Source: an uncultured Bacteroidales bacterium | Lineage (GTDB): Bacteria; Bacteroidota; Bacteroidia; Bacteroidales; Muribaculaceae | Length of the DNA stretch: 64,000 nucleotides | Direction of reading: 5' to 3' | NCBI GenBank assembly: GCA_902781045.1 | Contig: CACZHT010000016.1 | Coordinates: forward strand, 1-64,000 | In this document: positions 7,702 to 15,880 of the stretch, piece by piece | How the letters are laid out: every line of letters begins with the position of its first letter | Numbering within the stretch: the stretch's first letter is position 1 | Made by a program: the position numbers and the translations under genes | The notes under the pieces: generated by a model | Seen by the model: only the letters and a program-made list of their open reading frames with translations | What the model was told of the DNA's origin: nothing | Databases searched by the model: none

Positions 7702-8841
7702 TTACTTAAACAAATGCCCGGCGATGACCATGCGCTGGACCTCGGACGTGCCTTCGTAAATCTCGGTAATCTTGGCGTCGCGCATCATGCGCTCGACGGG
7801 ATACTCACGCGTGTAGCCATAGCCGCCGTGGAACTGCACGGCCTTGGTTGTGACTTCCATCGCGGTCTCGGCGGCAAAGAGCTTGGCCATTGCAGCGTCG
7901 GCCGAGTAGGGAAGCCCGTTGTCCTTCTTCCAAGCGGCACTGCGCACCAGCAAGCGAGCGGCCTCAACCTTGGTCTTGAGGTCGGCCATCTGGAACTGCG
8001 TGTTCTGGAACTTGGCGATGGCGCGGCCAAACTGCTTGCGCTCCTTGGTGTACTTGACGGTCTCGTCCATGGCTCCCTGAGCGATGCCCAGGGCTTGCGA
8101 GGCGATGCCGATGCGGCCACCGTCCAGGGTCTTCATGGCGATGTTGAATCCCTTGCCCAGCGGGCCCAGCAGGTTCTCCTTGGGCACGATGCAGTTCTCA
8201 AAAATCAGCTCGCACGTTGCGCTGCCGCGGATACCCATCTTGAGCTCCTTCTTGCCGATGCTGAAGCCCGGCATGCCCTTCTCGACGATGAACGCCGAGA
8301 TGCCCTTGGTGCCCTTGCTCTTGTCGGTCATGGCCATGACGATGAACACGTGGGCGTAGGAGGCGTTGGTGATGAAGATTTTTGAGCCATTGAGCACCCA
8401 GTGGTCACCGGCGTCGACGGCTGTGGTCTGCTGCATGGCTGCGTCGGTGCCGGCGTTGGGCTCGGTCAGACCGAATGCGCCAATCCACTCGCCCGAGGCC
8501 AGCTTGGGCAGGTACTTCTGCTTCTGCTCCTCGGTGCCGTTCTCCATGATGGGGGCCATGCACAGCGACGTGTGGGCCGAGAGCACGACACCCGTCGTGG
8601 CGCACACGCGAGAGAGTTCCTCAACGGCCATGATATACATCTGCACTGTTCCGCCGGCTCCACCATACTGCTTGGGCACGGGGATGCCCATGATGCCCAG
8701 TTTGCCCATCTTCTCGACAGTCTCGAGTGGGAAGCGCTCCTGCTCGTCGACCTCGGCTGCCAGAGGCTTGACCTCATTCTCGGCAAACGAGCGAATCATC
8801 TGCAGGAACAGTTGTTCTGTCTTTGAATAACTAAAATCCAT
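7702..8841 (-). CDS. Short-chain (butyryl-type) acyl-CoA dehydrogenase (379 aa)
   Basis: This is a full-length FAD acyl-CoA dehydrogenase with the N-terminal helical domain (KTEQLFLQMIRSFAENEVKP), GAFGLTEPNAGTDA, KIFITNASYAHVF, the C-terminal FAD-binding segment (YTKERKQFGRAIAKFQ, QFHGGYGYTREYPVERMMRD) and the catalytic Glu in YEGTSEVQR near residue 366. It is expected to reduce crotonyl-CoA to butyryl-CoA, or the reverse, with the EtfAB pair encoded just downstream. The crt and hbd neighbours support short-chain substrate use. A bcd name is tempting, but substrate length is inferred from context. Confidence 0.92.
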   Translation of the reverse strand: MDFSYSKTEQLFLQMIRSFAENEVKPLAAEVDEQERFPLETVEKMGKLGIMGIPVPKQYGGAGGTVQMYIMAVEELSRVCATTGVVLSAHTSLCMAPIMENGTEEQKQKYLPKLASGEWIGAFGLTEPNAGTDAAMQQTTAVDAGDHWVLNGSKIFITNASYAHVFIVMAMTDKSKGTKGISAFIVEKGMPGFSIGKKELKMGIRGSATCELIFENCIVPKENLLGPLGKGFNIAMKTLDGGRIGIASQALGIAQGAMDETVKYTKERKQFGRAIAKFQNTQFQMADLKTKVEAARLLVRSAAWKKDNGLPYSADAAMAKLFAAETAMEVTTKAVQFHGGYGYTREYPVERMMRDAKITEIYEGTSEVQRMVIAGHLFK

Positions 8842-8936
8842 ATATTCTTTAATTCAATGCACAATGCACAATGCACAGTGCATAATTCGTAATTAATAAT
8901 TAAACGAGAATCGAGAAACGAGTGTCTCGCGTCTGA

Positions 8937-9773
8937 TTAATACTTATAGAAACCTTGACCCGTCTTGCGGCCCAGAAGACCGGCGCGCACCATCTTGCGC
9001 AGAAGCGGGTGAGGACGATACTTCGGGTCGCCAAACTCGTTGTAGAGCACCTCCATGATGGCCAGGTTCACATCGTTGCCGATCAGGTCGGCCAGTGCCA
9101 GCGGGCCCATTGGGTGGTTGGCACCCAGCATCATGCACTTGTCGATGTCCTCGGCACTGGCGATGCCATCGGCCAGGATGCCCACTGCCTCGTTGATCAT
9201 CGGGATGAGGATGCGGTTGACGACAAAGCCGGGAGCCTCGTTGACGGGCACAGGGGTCTTGCCAATCTGGGTGGTCAGGTCGACGATGCACTGGGCTGTC
9301 TCGTCGCTGGTGAGCTGACCCTTGATGACCTCGACCAGAGCCATGCGGTCGGCGGGGTTGAAGAAGTGGCAGCCGATGAACTTGTCGGGGCGGCTGGTCA
9401 CAGCGGCAATCTCAGTGATTGAGAGCGATGACGAGTTGGTGGCAAAGATGGTCTCGGGCTTGCAGATCTTGTCAAGTTCGGTGAACACATCCTTCTTGAG
9501 CTGCATGTTCTCGATGGCTGCCTCGATGACGAGGTCGGCATCGGCAAAGGTTGCATAGTCGGTTGTCGTGGTGATGTTGGCCAGGATGGCTTTCATCGCG
9601 TCTTCACTGATCTTACCTTTCTCGACCAGCTTGGCATAGCCCTTGTTGATCGAAGCCATGGCCTTGTCGAGGCTGGCCTGTGTGCGGCTCTTCATGACGA
9701 CGGGCATCTTGGCTGCAAAAGCCTTGACAATACCCTTGGCCATGGTGCCGGTTCCAATGACACAAATTTTCAT
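8937..9773 (-). CDS. hbd: 3-hydroxybutyryl-CoA dehydrogenase (278 aa)
   Basis: The Rossmann fold starts with [13 protein letters not shown] (GxGxMxxG). [14 protein letters not shown], the catalytic His in [18 protein letters not shown], and [19 protein letters not shown] are all present. The single-domain length of about 280 residues is that of bacterial Hbd rather than the fused FadB type. It interconverts acetoacetyl-CoA and 3-hydroxybutyryl-CoA with NAD(P)H. It lies between crt and the acyl-CoA dehydrogenase gene, the order expected for a reductive crotonyl-CoA route. Confidence 0.93.
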   Translation of the reverse strand: MKICVIGTGTMAKGIVKAFAAKMPVVMKSRTQASLDKAMASINKGYAKLVEKGKISEDAMKAILANITTTTDYATFADADLVIEAAIENMQLKKDVFTELDKICKPETIFATNSSSLSITEIAAVTSRPDKFIGCHFFNPADRMALVEVIKGQLTSDETAQCIVDLTTQIGKTPVPVNEAPGFVVNRILIPMINEAVGILADGIASAEDIDKCMMLGANHPMGPLALADLIGNDVNLAIMEVLYNEFGDPKYRPHPLLRKMVRAGLLGRKTGQGFYKY

Positions 9774-9866
9774 ATCGATTGTTTTTAAAGTTATTGCTAA
9801 TTCTCTGGGAGAACTGAGAGTTCTGGGAGAACTGGGAGTTCTGAATTATAAATTATGAATTATGAA

Positions 9867-10640
9867 TTATGAATTAGTGAAGCTGGCCTTGCGCTTGTTG
9901 AGAAATGCGTCCATGCCTTCTTTCTGGTCGGTGGTGGCAAAGCAGCGGCCGAACAGGTCGTTCTCGAGCGCGATGGCGGCATCGGCGTCCAGGTCGTAGC
10001 CCTCGTTGATGCTCTGCTTGGCCAGGCCGATGGCGATGGGGGCATTGGCCAGCATCTTCTGCGCCATCTCCAGGGCGGCGGGCATCAACTGCTCGGGCTC
10101 GTAGGTGGCGTTGACCAGACCGATGCGCAGGGCCTCGTCGGCGCGAATCACCTTGCCGGTGTAAATCATCTCCTTGGCATAGCCCTGGCCGATGAGCTTG
10201 GGCAGGCGGTAGGTGCCCGAGAAGCCGGGGATGATGCCCAGACCCACCTCAGGCTGGCCGAACTTGGCCTTGACCGAGGCAATGCGGATGTCGCACGCCA
10301 TGGCCAGCTCGCAGCCACCACCCAGCGCGAAGCCGTTGACGGCTGCAATCACGGGGAAGGGAAGTAGCTCAATCTTGCGGAACACCTGGGCACCCAGGCG
10401 GCCGAACTCGTGGCCCTGCTCCTCGTTGAGGTGAGCCATCTCGCTGATGTCGGCCCCGGCAACAAACGACTTCTCGCCGTCACCGGTGATGATGAGCACG
10501 CGTGTGCCCTCCAGATGGCTGACGCAGTCGTCCAGCTCGCGAAGAACTGTCGAGTTGAGTGCGTTGAGCGACTTGGGAGCCGAAATCTTCAGCACCGTCA
10601 CGCCCTCGTTGTGCTCAACTTTCAAGAATTGATAGTCCAT
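9867..10640 (-). CDS. crt: Enoyl-CoA hydratase / crotonase (257 aa)
   Basis: A typical crotonase of normal length: LNALNSTVLREL, an oxyanion-hole segment FVAGADISEMA, and AVNGFALGGGCELAMACDIR. The two acid residues of the hydratase active site fall in the expected LGGGCELA and PEVGLGIIPGF regions. It dehydrates 3-hydroxybutyryl-CoA to crotonyl-CoA. It lies second in the operon, 32 bp after the CoA-transferase gene. The 93-bp spacer after it (9774-9866) holds GGAGAACTG and AATTATGAATT word repeats. Confidence 0.93.
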   Translation of the reverse strand: MDYQFLKVEHNEGVTVLKISAPKSLNALNSTVLRELDDCVSHLEGTRVLIITGDGEKSFVAGADISEMAHLNEEQGHEFGRLGAQVFRKIELLPFPVIAAVNGFALGGGCELAMACDIRIASVKAKFGQPEVGLGIIPGFSGTYRLPKLIGQGYAKEMIYTGKVIRADEALRIGLVNATYEPEQLMPAALEMAQKMLANAPIAIGLAKQSINEGYDLDADAAIALENDLFGRCFATTDQKEGMDAFLNKRKASFTNS

Positions 10641-10672
10641 AACAAACTATAAACTTTCAACTATAAACTGAA

Positions 10673-11332
10673 TCAGATGTCCATCGGTTTCAGGTCGGGC
10701 GAAATGATGAGACGGGCCTCGGTGGCCTCTTGCACCTGCTCGACAGTGAACTCGGGGTGAATCTCGCGCAACACGATGCCCTCGGGGGTGATGTCCATCA
10801 CACCCATCTCGGTGATGATCATGTCCACCTGGCCGGCTGCGGTCAGCGGCAGGGTGCACTCCTTCAAGATTTTGGGTTTGCCCTTCTGGGTATGCTCCAT
10901 GGTCAGAATCACACGCTTGGCACCCACCACCAGGTCCATGGCGCCGCCCATGCCGGGAGCCATCTTGCCGGGGATAATCCAGTTGGCCAGGTTGCCTTTC
11001 TCGTCCACCTGCAGTGCACCGAGGAACGACACGTTCACATGGCCGCCACGGATGATGGCAAATGATGTGGCCGAGTCGAACGTGCAAGCACCCGGTGTGA
11101 GGGTGATGTAGCCGCCACCGGCGTTGATCAGGTTCTTGTCCTCCTCGCCCTCGGCCGGTGTAGCGCCCATGCCCATGGCGCCATTCTCGGTCTGCAGTGT
11201 CACTGACACTCCCTCAGGCAGGTAGTTGGGAATCATGGTGGGGATTCCGATACCCAGGTTCACCACATCACCATCGTGCAGCTCTTTGGCGGCGCGTTTG
11301 GCAATGACTTCTCTCATTTCATTTTTTTCCAT
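10673..11332 (-). CDS. 3-oxoacid / butyrate CoA-transferase beta subunit (219 aa), alpha subunit not adjacent
   Basis: Family I CoA-transferase beta subunit with NLGIGIPTMIPNYLP at the N-terminus, the catalytic Glu in TENGAMGMG (residue about 49) and the GGAMDLVVGAKRVI segment. The enzyme needs an alpha subunit with a GGFGxxG motif, normally encoded directly upstream, but the 285 bp before this gene have no such ORF. It is the first gene of the operon and has a plausible promoter of its own. It probably moves CoA between acetoacetate or butyrate and acetate/succinate, with an alpha subunit encoded elsewhere. Confidence 0.88.
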   Translation of the reverse strand: MEKNEMREVIAKRAAKELHDGDVVNLGIGIPTMIPNYLPEGVSVTLQTENGAMGMGATPAEGEEDKNLINAGGGYITLTPGACTFDSATSFAIIRGGHVNVSFLGALQVDEKGNLANWIIPGKMAPGMGGAMDLVVGAKRVILTMEHTQKGKPKILKECTLPLTAAGQVDMIITEMGVMDITPEGIVLREIHPEFTVEQVQEATEARLIISPDLKPMDI

Positions 11333-11421
11333 AATAATCTGATTTATGAGATTAATTGTATTTTTAAGTGATAATATATTGTCTTATGTATGGTTTATGT
11401 CAGGCAAACAATTGCCCGCTG

Positions 11422-11429
11422 CAAATTTA
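11422..11429 (-). promoter_or_regulatory. Candidate -7 box of the butyrate-type operon
   Basis: On the minus strand TAAATTTG fits TAnnTTTG, with a weak TTG about 23 bp upstream. The start would fall near 11416, giving a leader of about 85 nt. The spacing of the upstream box is not ideal. Nothing else was seen in the 285-bp gap apart from this box and the pdxJ terminator. Confidence 0.4.
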
Positions 11430-11537
11430 CAAATATTTCAGCACATGCTAAACAATAACTGTGTTTTTTTTAGTCCGCTGACCCAAAAATGTCTCCCCCA
11501 CCCCATTGCGCCCGGATGGCCGCACCCAAAACAACAC

Positions 11538-11565
11538 CCCGCCCGATGCCGTGGCACCGGGCGGG
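11538..11565 (-). terminator. Hairpin terminator of pdxJ
   Basis: CCCGCCCG-A-TGCC (11538-11550) pairs with GGCA-C-CGGGCGGG (11553-11565), 12 bp with one A/C bulge. On the minus strand it is followed by a T-rich GTGTTGTTTT. It lies 52 bp after the pdxJ stop. Confidence 0.7.
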
Positions 11566-11617
11566 ACATTAGGTGAAATGCCATGAGCAGTTGTTGACTC
11601 TCCTGGCAGAGACGGCG

Positions 11618-12334
11618 CTAGTCTTTAGCGGCGCGGAGATAGGCATGGACGGTGGCTTCGAGCCCCAGGTAGAGCGCGTCGCTGATGAGCTGGTGTCCGA
11701 TAGAGACTTCGGCCAGCCAGGGGATGCGCTGCTTGAAGTAGGGCAGGTTGTCCAGGCTCAGGTCGTGACCGGCGTTGATGTCCAGACCCAGGTCGCGGGC
11801 TGCCTGGGCGGCGGCAACGTAGGGCGCAATAGCGGCCTCGCGGTCAGCGGCGAAGTCGTGGGCGTAGGGACCGGTGTACAGCTCGATGCGGTCGGTGCCG
11901 GTGCGCGCTGCCCAACCAATGTTGTCTGGGTCGGTGCCAACAAAGATGCTGGTGCGGATGCCGGCGCCATGCAGCCGGCCGATGATGTCGCACAACTGGT
12001 CGTAATGTGCCTCGACCTCCCAGCCGGCGTTGCTGGTGAGCACACCTGGAGCATCGGGCACGAGAGTGACCTGCTCGGGCACCACCGCCAGCACCAGGCT
12101 CATGAAGTCTTCGCTCGGATAGCCCTCGATGTTAAACTCGGTGGTGACCAGCGGCCTGAGGTTGTGCACATCGGCACGGGTGATGTGACGCTCGTCGGGC
12201 CGAGGATGCACGGTGATGCCATCGGCACCGAAGCGCTGGATGTCGACCGCAACGCTCTCGACACAGGGCACGTTGCCGCCACGTGCGTTGCGCAGGGTGG
12301 CTATCTTGTTGATGTTGACACTGAGGTTTGTCAT
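11618..12334 (-). CDS. pdxJ: Pyridoxine 5'-phosphate synthase (238 aa)
   Basis: PdxJ condenses 3-amino-2-oxopropyl phosphate with 1-deoxyxylulose 5-phosphate to form pyridoxine 5'-phosphate. The TIM barrel starts [17 protein letters not shown] (catalytic Lys/Asn region). It continues through [29 protein letters not shown] (catalytic Glu) and VTLVPDAPG, and ends with [13 protein letters not shown] and [14 protein letters not shown] start at the ATG at 12334 (MTNLSVNIN), not 19 codons upstream, because the family begins there and the upstream codons overlap the promoter. It is divergent from nadK. Confidence 0.93.
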   Translation of the reverse strand: MTNLSVNINKIATLRNARGGNVPCVESVAVDIQRFGADGITVHPRPDERHITRADVHNLRPLVTTEFNIEGYPSEDFMSLVLAVVPEQVTLVPDAPGVLTSNAGWEVEAHYDQLCDIIGRLHGAGIRTSIFVGTDPDNIGWAARTGTDRIELYTGPYAHDFAADREAAIAPYVAAAQAARDLGLDINAGHDLSLDNLPYFKQRIPWLAEVSIGHQLISDALYLGLEATVHAYLRAAKD

Positions 12335-12355
12335 AGAGATTTCTTGAAAACTTTG

Positions 12356-12385
12356 TTGCCGTGTGAAATTATTTGAGTAATTTTG
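12356..12385 (+). promoter_or_regulatory. nadK promoter
   Basis: TTG at 12356-12358, a 19-bp spacer, and TAATTTTG at 12378-12385 match the Bacteroidetes consensus. The predicted start near 12392 leaves a leader of about 109 nt to the nadK ATG. Confidence 0.65.
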
Positions 12386-12405
12386 CCACACTCGATTTCA
12401 CGCTG

Positions 12406-12437
12406 CAAAAGTAGTGGGATTTCTTGAATTGGCGAAA
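12406..12437 (-). promoter_or_regulatory. pdxJ promoter
   Basis: The minus strand reads TACTTTTG (12413-12406), an exact TAnnTTTG, with TTTC 20 bp upstream (12437-12434). The start would be near 12399, so the pdxJ and nadK transcripts overlap at their 5' ends by a few bases. Confidence 0.65.
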
Positions 12438-12500
12438 TATTCTCTGCCAAATTCGTGTGATAACCCCCAATTTTGTGGCTTAAAACCTAAAACCGACCCG

Positions 12501-13358
12501 ATGAAACTGGTTATCTTTGGCAACAACTACCAAGACACAAACATCACGGCCATCTTGCAACTGGTGGATGGGCTGCGACTGCGCGGCGTGCAGGTTGCGC
12601 TGGAGCGTGACTTTCACCACTACCTGCAGTCACAGGCAGGCATAATTGTCGACACGCCCACCATGTGTTGCTCACAGGCGGTCGACGCAGATGTGGCATT
12701 GAGCCTGGGCGGAGACGGCACTTTTCTCACCACGGTGATGTGGGTGGTGGAGCAGGGCATACCCATCATGGGCATCAACATGGGGCACCTGGGCTACCTG
12801 GCGGCATACAGCCTGGATGAGGCTCAGCAGGCCATCGACGACCTGCTGGCAGGAAACTACACCATCGAGCACCGCGCCATGCTGCTGGCACAGTGCGAGG
12901 GAGTGGACATCGAGCATCCGCTGGCACTGAACGACATCGCCATCCTGCGACAGGACACCTCGAGCATGATTGAGATGGAGACCACGCTGCAGGGCAGGCC
13001 GCTCACCACCTACAAGGGCGACGGACTGGTGGTGTGCACACCCACCGGCAGCACTGCCTATAACCTGAGTGCCGGCGGACCCATCCTTGAGCCCTCCACG
13101 CGCTGCATGGTGCTCTCGCCCATCTCGCCACACTCGCTGACGATGCGTCCGCTGGTGGTGCCCGACGAGGCGGTGATCACCATCGTCACGCACACACGGG
13201 CCGACAGCTACCGCCTGAGCCTGGACGGCGAGGGCATCACCTGTCCGGCAGGGTCGCGAGTGACCATACGGCGTGCCGATGCCCAGGTCAAGGTCATACA
13301 GCGCACAGGCCACAATTTCGCCCAGACTCTGCGGCACAAGCTGCACTGGGGATCGTGA
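12501..13358 (+). CDS. nadK: NAD kinase (285 aa)
   Basis: NadK phosphorylates NAD to NADP using ATP or polyphosphate. The GGDGT motif with the catalytic Asp is in ALSLGGDGTFLTTV (residues about 68-80), followed by INMGHLGYLA, the NDIAILRQD segment (NE/D motif), YKGDGLVVCTPTGSTAYNLS and the C-terminal LSLDGEG. The ATG at 12501 gives MKLVIFGNNYQD, the usual family start; the 29 upstream codons belong to the leader. The length is normal. The protein is cytosolic and the gene monocistronic or followed weakly by the metallopeptidase gene. Confidence 0.93.
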   Translation: MKLVIFGNNYQDTNITAILQLVDGLRLRGVQVALERDFHHYLQSQAGIIVDTPTMCCSQAVDADVALSLGGDGTFLTTVMWVVEQGIPIMGINMGHLGYLAAYSLDEAQQAIDDLLAGNYTIEHRAMLLAQCEGVDIEHPLALNDIAILRQDTSSMIEMETTLQGRPLTTYKGDGLVVCTPTGSTAYNLSAGGPILEPSTRCMVLSPISPHSLTMRPLVVPDEAVITIVTHTRADSYRLSLDGEGITCPAGSRVTIRRADAQVKVIQRTGHNFAQTLRHKLHWGS

Positions 13359-13460
13359 ATTAATTCATAATTCACAATTCATAATTATTGATTCGGAGTT
13401 CTTGGCCCTCGTTTTCGAGTGCTCGAGTGGACGATTTTTTTTCAATTCTCAATTTTCAAG

Positions 13461-14171
13461 TTGCAATACTACTACGACGACACAGAGTTTGGCCGGGTGA
13501 TTGTGAGCACGCGGCGCGGCATGCGCAACTACACTGCGCGATGGAAGGGTGATGTGCTGCACGCCAACGTGCCTTGGGGCACAGACGCCCGCAAGTTGGC
13601 CTGTGCGCTCGACCAGATGCGACAGGGGCTGAGGGCACAAAGGCTGACCCACCCCACACTGGAGTTTGCCATCGGCCAGGTGATTGACTGCTTCGGGCGG
13701 CAGGTGCGGCTCACCGAGCAGTCGCATGTGCCGGGTCGCATGCTCTTCGGGCGTGATGGCGACATGCTCACCCTGGCTCTCCCCAAGGGAATGGACTTGA
13801 ACAGCGACAGTGGGAAGCGCAACATCACGCACGGACTGCAAGTGATGCTTGAGCAGGAGGCCCGGCAGGTGCTGTTGCCGTTTGCCGACCAGGTGGCACG
13901 GCAGGTGGGTGCCACCCCTTCCCGCTGGGAGGTAGGGCGCGGCATGACCAAGCTGGGTCACTGCACGTCGCAGCGCGTCATCCAGCTCTCGCGCAACTTG
14001 ATGTTCCTGCCCGAGCGGCTCGTGCGCTACGTCATCTGCCACGAGTTGGCCCACCTGACCCACATGAACCACTCACCCGAGTTCCACGCGCTGGTCGACC
14101 GCTACACCGGTGGACAAGAGAAAGCGCTCGAGCAAGAGCTCAAGCGCTTCAAGTGGCCCATCGTGCGATAG
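13461..14171 (+). CDS. YgjP-like (DUF45) metallopeptidase-fold protein (236 aa)
   Basis: The C-terminal zinc site is clear: VRYVICHELAHLTHMNHSPE gives the HExxH pair plus a downstream His/Glu. The N-terminal half (YYYDDTEFGRVIVSTRRGMR, VPWGTDARKLACALDQ) matches the beta-rich part of YgjP/WLM-like proteins, where lines of the type 'I.V.VP' precede an alpha-helical zinc domain. The best start is TTG 13461 (LQYYYDDTEFG) because family members begin there. The upstream in-frame ATG at 13419 would add 14 hydrophobic residues encoded by spacer sequence. It runs tail to tail with ftsZ, 7 bp apart. Its physiological substrate is unknown. Confidence 0.75.
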   Translation: MQYYYDDTEFGRVIVSTRRGMRNYTARWKGDVLHANVPWGTDARKLACALDQMRQGLRAQRLTHPTLEFAIGQVIDCFGRQVRLTEQSHVPGRMLFGRDGDMLTLALPKGMDLNSDSGKRNITHGLQVMLEQEARQVLLPFADQVARQVGATPSRWEVGRGMTKLGHCTSQRVIQLSRNLMFLPERLVRYVICHELAHLTHMNHSPEFHALVDRYTGGQEKALEQELKRFKWPIVR

Positions 14172-14178
14172 CGTGCCG

Positions 14179-15555
14179 TCAGTCGCTGCCAAAGTTGATG
14201 GTGGCGCTGGTGCCGGGCTTCTTGGGGGTGGCGGCCTTGGAGGCCTGCTCGGCAGCCTTGGCGGCCTGGGTGGCGGCGGCCTGGCGCTTCTCGCGGATGG
14301 CGGTCTTGTCGTCGGGCTTGCGCTTATAGGCCGGCGTGCGCTCCAGCAGGTCGACCAGCTCGTCGTTGTCGATGTCCTCGGGGGTGAGCAGGATGAACTG
14401 TGCCTCGTCCTTGCGGGTTTGCATCTCGGCGATGGCGGCGGCGCCATACTCCTCCTGCAGTCGCTTGTCGGCATCGGCTGGGGCGGCCGGTACCTCGGTC
14501 GTCACTGTCTCGGGACGCTTGTGGCGCACAACGGGAGCGGGCGACTCCTTCTCAAGCGAGACATTGAATCCGGCGGCTAGCACCGTAATCTTGATTTTGT
14601 CCTCCAGCGAGCGGTCGTGGGCATAGCCCGTGATTACATCCACCTCCTGGCTGAAGTTGGCCATGAACTCCTCCACCTCGCTCAGCTCCTGCGTCTTGAA
14701 GGGGTTCTTGCTGTCGGGGTTGTAGTAGACATTGATCAGAATCTTGCGCGAGCCATAGACGTCGCGGTTCTTGAGCAACGGCGACTCCAGGGCATCCTCG
14801 ATGGCCTTGGTCACACGGTGCTCGCCCTCGCCGTAGCCACTGCTGATGATGGCCACACCGCCATCGCGCAGGGTGGTGTTGACATCCATAAAGTCGACAT
14901 TCACCTGCCCCTCGGCAGTGATCAGCTCGCTGATTGAACGCGCCGCAGTCGACAGGGTGTCGTCGGCCTTGCCGAATGCGTTGTTGAAGTCCAGGTCGGG
15001 ATAGATGTCAATGAGCCGCTGGTTGTTGATGATGAGCAGCGCGTCGACATACTTGCTCATCTCGTCGGCTCCGGCCAGGGCCTTGAGAATCTTCTTCTGC
15101 CCCTCGAACAGGAAGGGGATGGTGACGATGCCGATGGTGAGCACGCCCTTCTCATGCGCGATGCGCGCCACCACAGGTGCCGCACCGGTGCCGGTGCCAC
15201 CGCCCATGCCGGCAGTGATGAACACCATCTTGGTCTCGTCGTCAAACAGTGCGGCTATCTCGGCCTCGCTCTCCTCGGCTGCAGCCTTGGCACGCTCGGG
15301 AACATTGCCGGCTCCCAGACCGTTGGTCGTCTTGGGACCGATGAGCACGCGGTTGGGTACTGGCGACATGTTCAGGGCCTGGCGGTCGGTGTTGATCACG
15401 ACAAACGACACGCCCTCGACGTTCTGCGCCCACATGTGGTTGATGGCATTGTTGCCGCCGCCGCCAACACCCACCACCTTGATGATGGTCGGGTTCTTCT
15501 TCTGCTCGTCGAAACCAGGGTTCTGGTCCACAGAGTCAATGATGTTTGGTCTCAT
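14179..15555 (-). CDS. ftsZ: Cell division GTPase FtsZ (458 aa)
   Basis: FtsZ polymerises into the cytokinetic ring. The GTPase domain is complete: VVGVGGGGNNAINHM (residues 27-41), NTDRQAL, MGGGTGTGAAPVVA (tubulin signature, 117-130), and the T7 loop with NVDFMDVNTTLRDGG. After the core, a linker of about 60 residues leads to a conserved acidic tail (ILLTPEDIDNDELVDLLE and PAYKR). In many relatives this tail ends the protein. Here a 50-residue Ala/Lys-rich extension follows. It is the last gene of the division cluster; a 325-bp gap separates it from ftsA, so it has its own promoter. Confidence 0.97.
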   Translation of the reverse strand: MRPNIIDSVDQNPGFDEQKKNPTIIKVVGVGGGGNNAINHMWAQNVEGVSFVVINTDRQALNMSPVPNRVLIGPKTTNGLGAGNVPERAKAAAEESEAEIAALFDDETKMVFITAGMGGGTGTGAAPVVARIAHEKGVLTIGIVTIPFLFEGQKKILKALAGADEMSKYVDALLIINNQRLIDIYPDLDFNNAFGKADDTLSTAARSISELITAEGQVNVDFMDVNTTLRDGGVAIISSGYGEGEHRVTKAIEDALESPLLKNRDVYGSRKILINVYYNPDSKNPFKTQELSEVEEFMANFSQEVDVITGYAHDRSLEDKIKITVLAAGFNVSLEKESPAPVVRHKRPETVTTEVPAAPADADKRLQEEYGAAAIAEMQTRKDEAQFILLTPEDIDNDELVDLLERTPAYKRKPDDKTAIREKRQAAATQAAKAAEQASKAATPKKPGTSATINFGSD

Positions 15556-15716
15556 ATAGTACTGTTCTTAATTTCGTACCATTATAGTTAGCATTCCGTT
15601 ATGATGTCCTGAGCAGCAATGAGCTGCACAAGGTTTGGCCATGCCGCGAAACTCACTGCAAGCAGCGGTTCGGTCGCAAAAATCAGAAACAAAATCCAAT
15701 CGGCACAGACAACTTG

Positions 15717-15724
15717 CAAAGTTA
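15717..15724 (-). promoter_or_regulatory. Candidate -7 box of ftsZ
   Basis: The minus strand reads TAACTTTG, an exact TAnnTTTG, but the -33 position has no TTTG. The leader would be about 155 nt. The 325-bp ftsA-ftsZ gap otherwise holds only a GGGTCATG/CATGACCC hairpin (15844-15866) just after ftsA. Confidence 0.4.
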
Positions 15725-15880
15725 GCAATAAAATCTGACAAATCGATGCCTTGTGGCCGATTTTTTTCAAAATCGGCACAAAACTCGGTCAGCAGTCAGC
15801 ACAACGGCCGGCAGCAAGCGTCGCGTCATGACCCTTTGCCACGGGGTCATGTGGCTATCATGACCCAGTAGCCGCGGCTG

